A stretch of DNA of 6,570 bases from Dasania sp051277005 (GTDB lineage: Bacteria; Pseudomonadota; Gammaproteobacteria; Pseudomonadales; Dasaniaceae), in assembly GCA_051277005.1 (NCBI GenBank), contig JBNMPS010000143.1:1-6570 (forward strand), in the 5' to 3' direction. Positions 6,310-6,570 of this stretch are shown piece after piece. Position 1 is the stretch's first letter, and each line of letters opens with the position of its first letter. The position numbers and the translations under genes are program-made. The notes under the pieces were generated by a model. The model searched no databases, had not been told where the DNA came from, and saw only the letters and a program-made list of their open reading frames with translations.

Positions 6310-6344
6310 TAGGCAAAACAATATTTTGAATATCGCTTTACCTA
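6310..6344 (-). terminator. 16-bp RNA hairpin after the sulfotransferase gene; possible terminator or 3'-end structure
   Basis: Read on the minus strand, TAGGTAAAGCGATATT and AATATTGTTTTGCCTA pair over all 16 positions, with three G-U wobbles and a CAA loop. It starts 17 bases after the stop of the upstream minus-strand gene. On the plus strand the three wobbles become A-C mismatches, so the structure belongs to minus-strand RNA. No T-run follows (CGTCAAAAATC), so it is not a textbook intrinsic terminator. It may protect the 3' end of the message or be a relic of a repeat. Confidence 0.45.
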
Positions 6345-6361
6345 AGAAGATTATGCGTTAG

Positions 6362-6570
6362 CTATTTATAATCTAGGTTGGCCTGATCAAAAATTTGCTT
6401 AACTGAGGACAGCTGAGACTCTAGTTTTTTCCAGCGACCTAGTGATGAGCGATATATCGGTTGTCTGACCTGTATAGCGCTGGCCGTTGCTACTGGGGCT
6501 TCATTGTTGTGAAAATCTAGGCACTGTTGCTGCCAGGGAAGATTTAAAAACTTAATAATCTGCTGTGCCT
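6362..6570 (-). CDS. C-terminal part of a TPR-type sulfotransferase family protein (partial)
   Basis: The minus-strand frame is open from the right edge to TAG at 6364-6362, giving 68 residues; the start lies beyond the window. It reads in order FLNLPWQQQCLDFHNN, VATASAIQVRQPIY and RSSLGRWKKLESQL. The pattern W-x(3)-C-L-x-F-H, then V-x-T-A-S-x3-Q-V-R-x-P-I-Y-x-S-S-x-G-R-W is the characteristic C-terminus of the PAPS-dependent sulfotransferases often preceded by tetratricopeptide repeats in marine proteobacteria. The PAPS-binding N-terminal motifs are not in view, so activity and substrate cannot be judged. It reads in the same direction as the aminotransferase but is separated by 144 bases holding a hairpin and a possible promoter, which suggests separate transcription. 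Confidence 0.75.
   Translation of the reverse strand, partial: AQQIIKFLNLPWQQQCLDFHNNEAPVATASAIQVRQPIYRSSLGRWKKLESQLSSVKQIFDQANLDYK

Noticed and set aside
6218..6316. 33-residue N-terminal extension of the aminotransferase
   Set aside because: The good AGAGG site is placed for ATG 6217, that start gives the usual family length, and the extension covers AT-rich DNA with a likely -10 box.

Overview
The window looks like a stretch of a Gram-negative, probably marine, gammaproteobacterial chromosome. This rests on a close match in layout and motifs to proteobacterial MsbA, a WbpM/FlaA1-type membrane nucleotide-sugar dehydratase and an omega-transaminase of the Vibrio/Pseudomonas type. The theme is cell-envelope glycan and lipid export. 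The genus cannot be fixed from the sequence alone.

Layout. Positions 1-82 (+) hold what may be the last 26 codons of a glycosyltransferase-like protein. Positions 174-1937 (+) encode the lipid A flippase MsbA, complete with all ABC motifs. Positions 1974-2619 (+) hold a clearly decayed gene for a short soluble CapD-like NDP-sugar dehydratase/epimerase: its family motifs remain in order but are spread over three reading frames, with internal deletions and a premature stop. A 13-codon open frame at 2662-2700 has a good ribosome binding site and looks like the beheaded start of another Rossmann-fold nucleotide-sugar enzyme. It ends in an ATGA overlap inside the start of the next gene. Positions 2691-4724 (+) encode an intact, membrane-anchored UDP-sugar 4,6-dehydratase (WbpM/CapD/PglF family). 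A probable terminator follows at 4743-4764. On the other strand, 4850-6217 (-) encodes a class III PLP aminotransferase, and 6362-6570 (-) is the C-terminal end of a probable TPR-type sulfotransferase that continues beyond the window. A 35-nt RNA hairpin lies between these two genes.

How it fits together. MsbA flips lipid A-core across the inner membrane, and the WbpM-like enzyme makes a UDP-4-keto-6-deoxy sugar for O-antigen, capsule or glycoprotein glycans. The wreckage between them suggests that the locus once carried at least one, probably two, more nucleotide-sugar enzymes, lost by small and large deletions. The aminotransferase and sulfotransferase face the other way and appear to be separate transcription units. 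I did not find an undescribed system such as a defence island, CRISPR array or new mobile element. The most informative feature is the eroding sugar-nucleotide region between 1974 and 2700.
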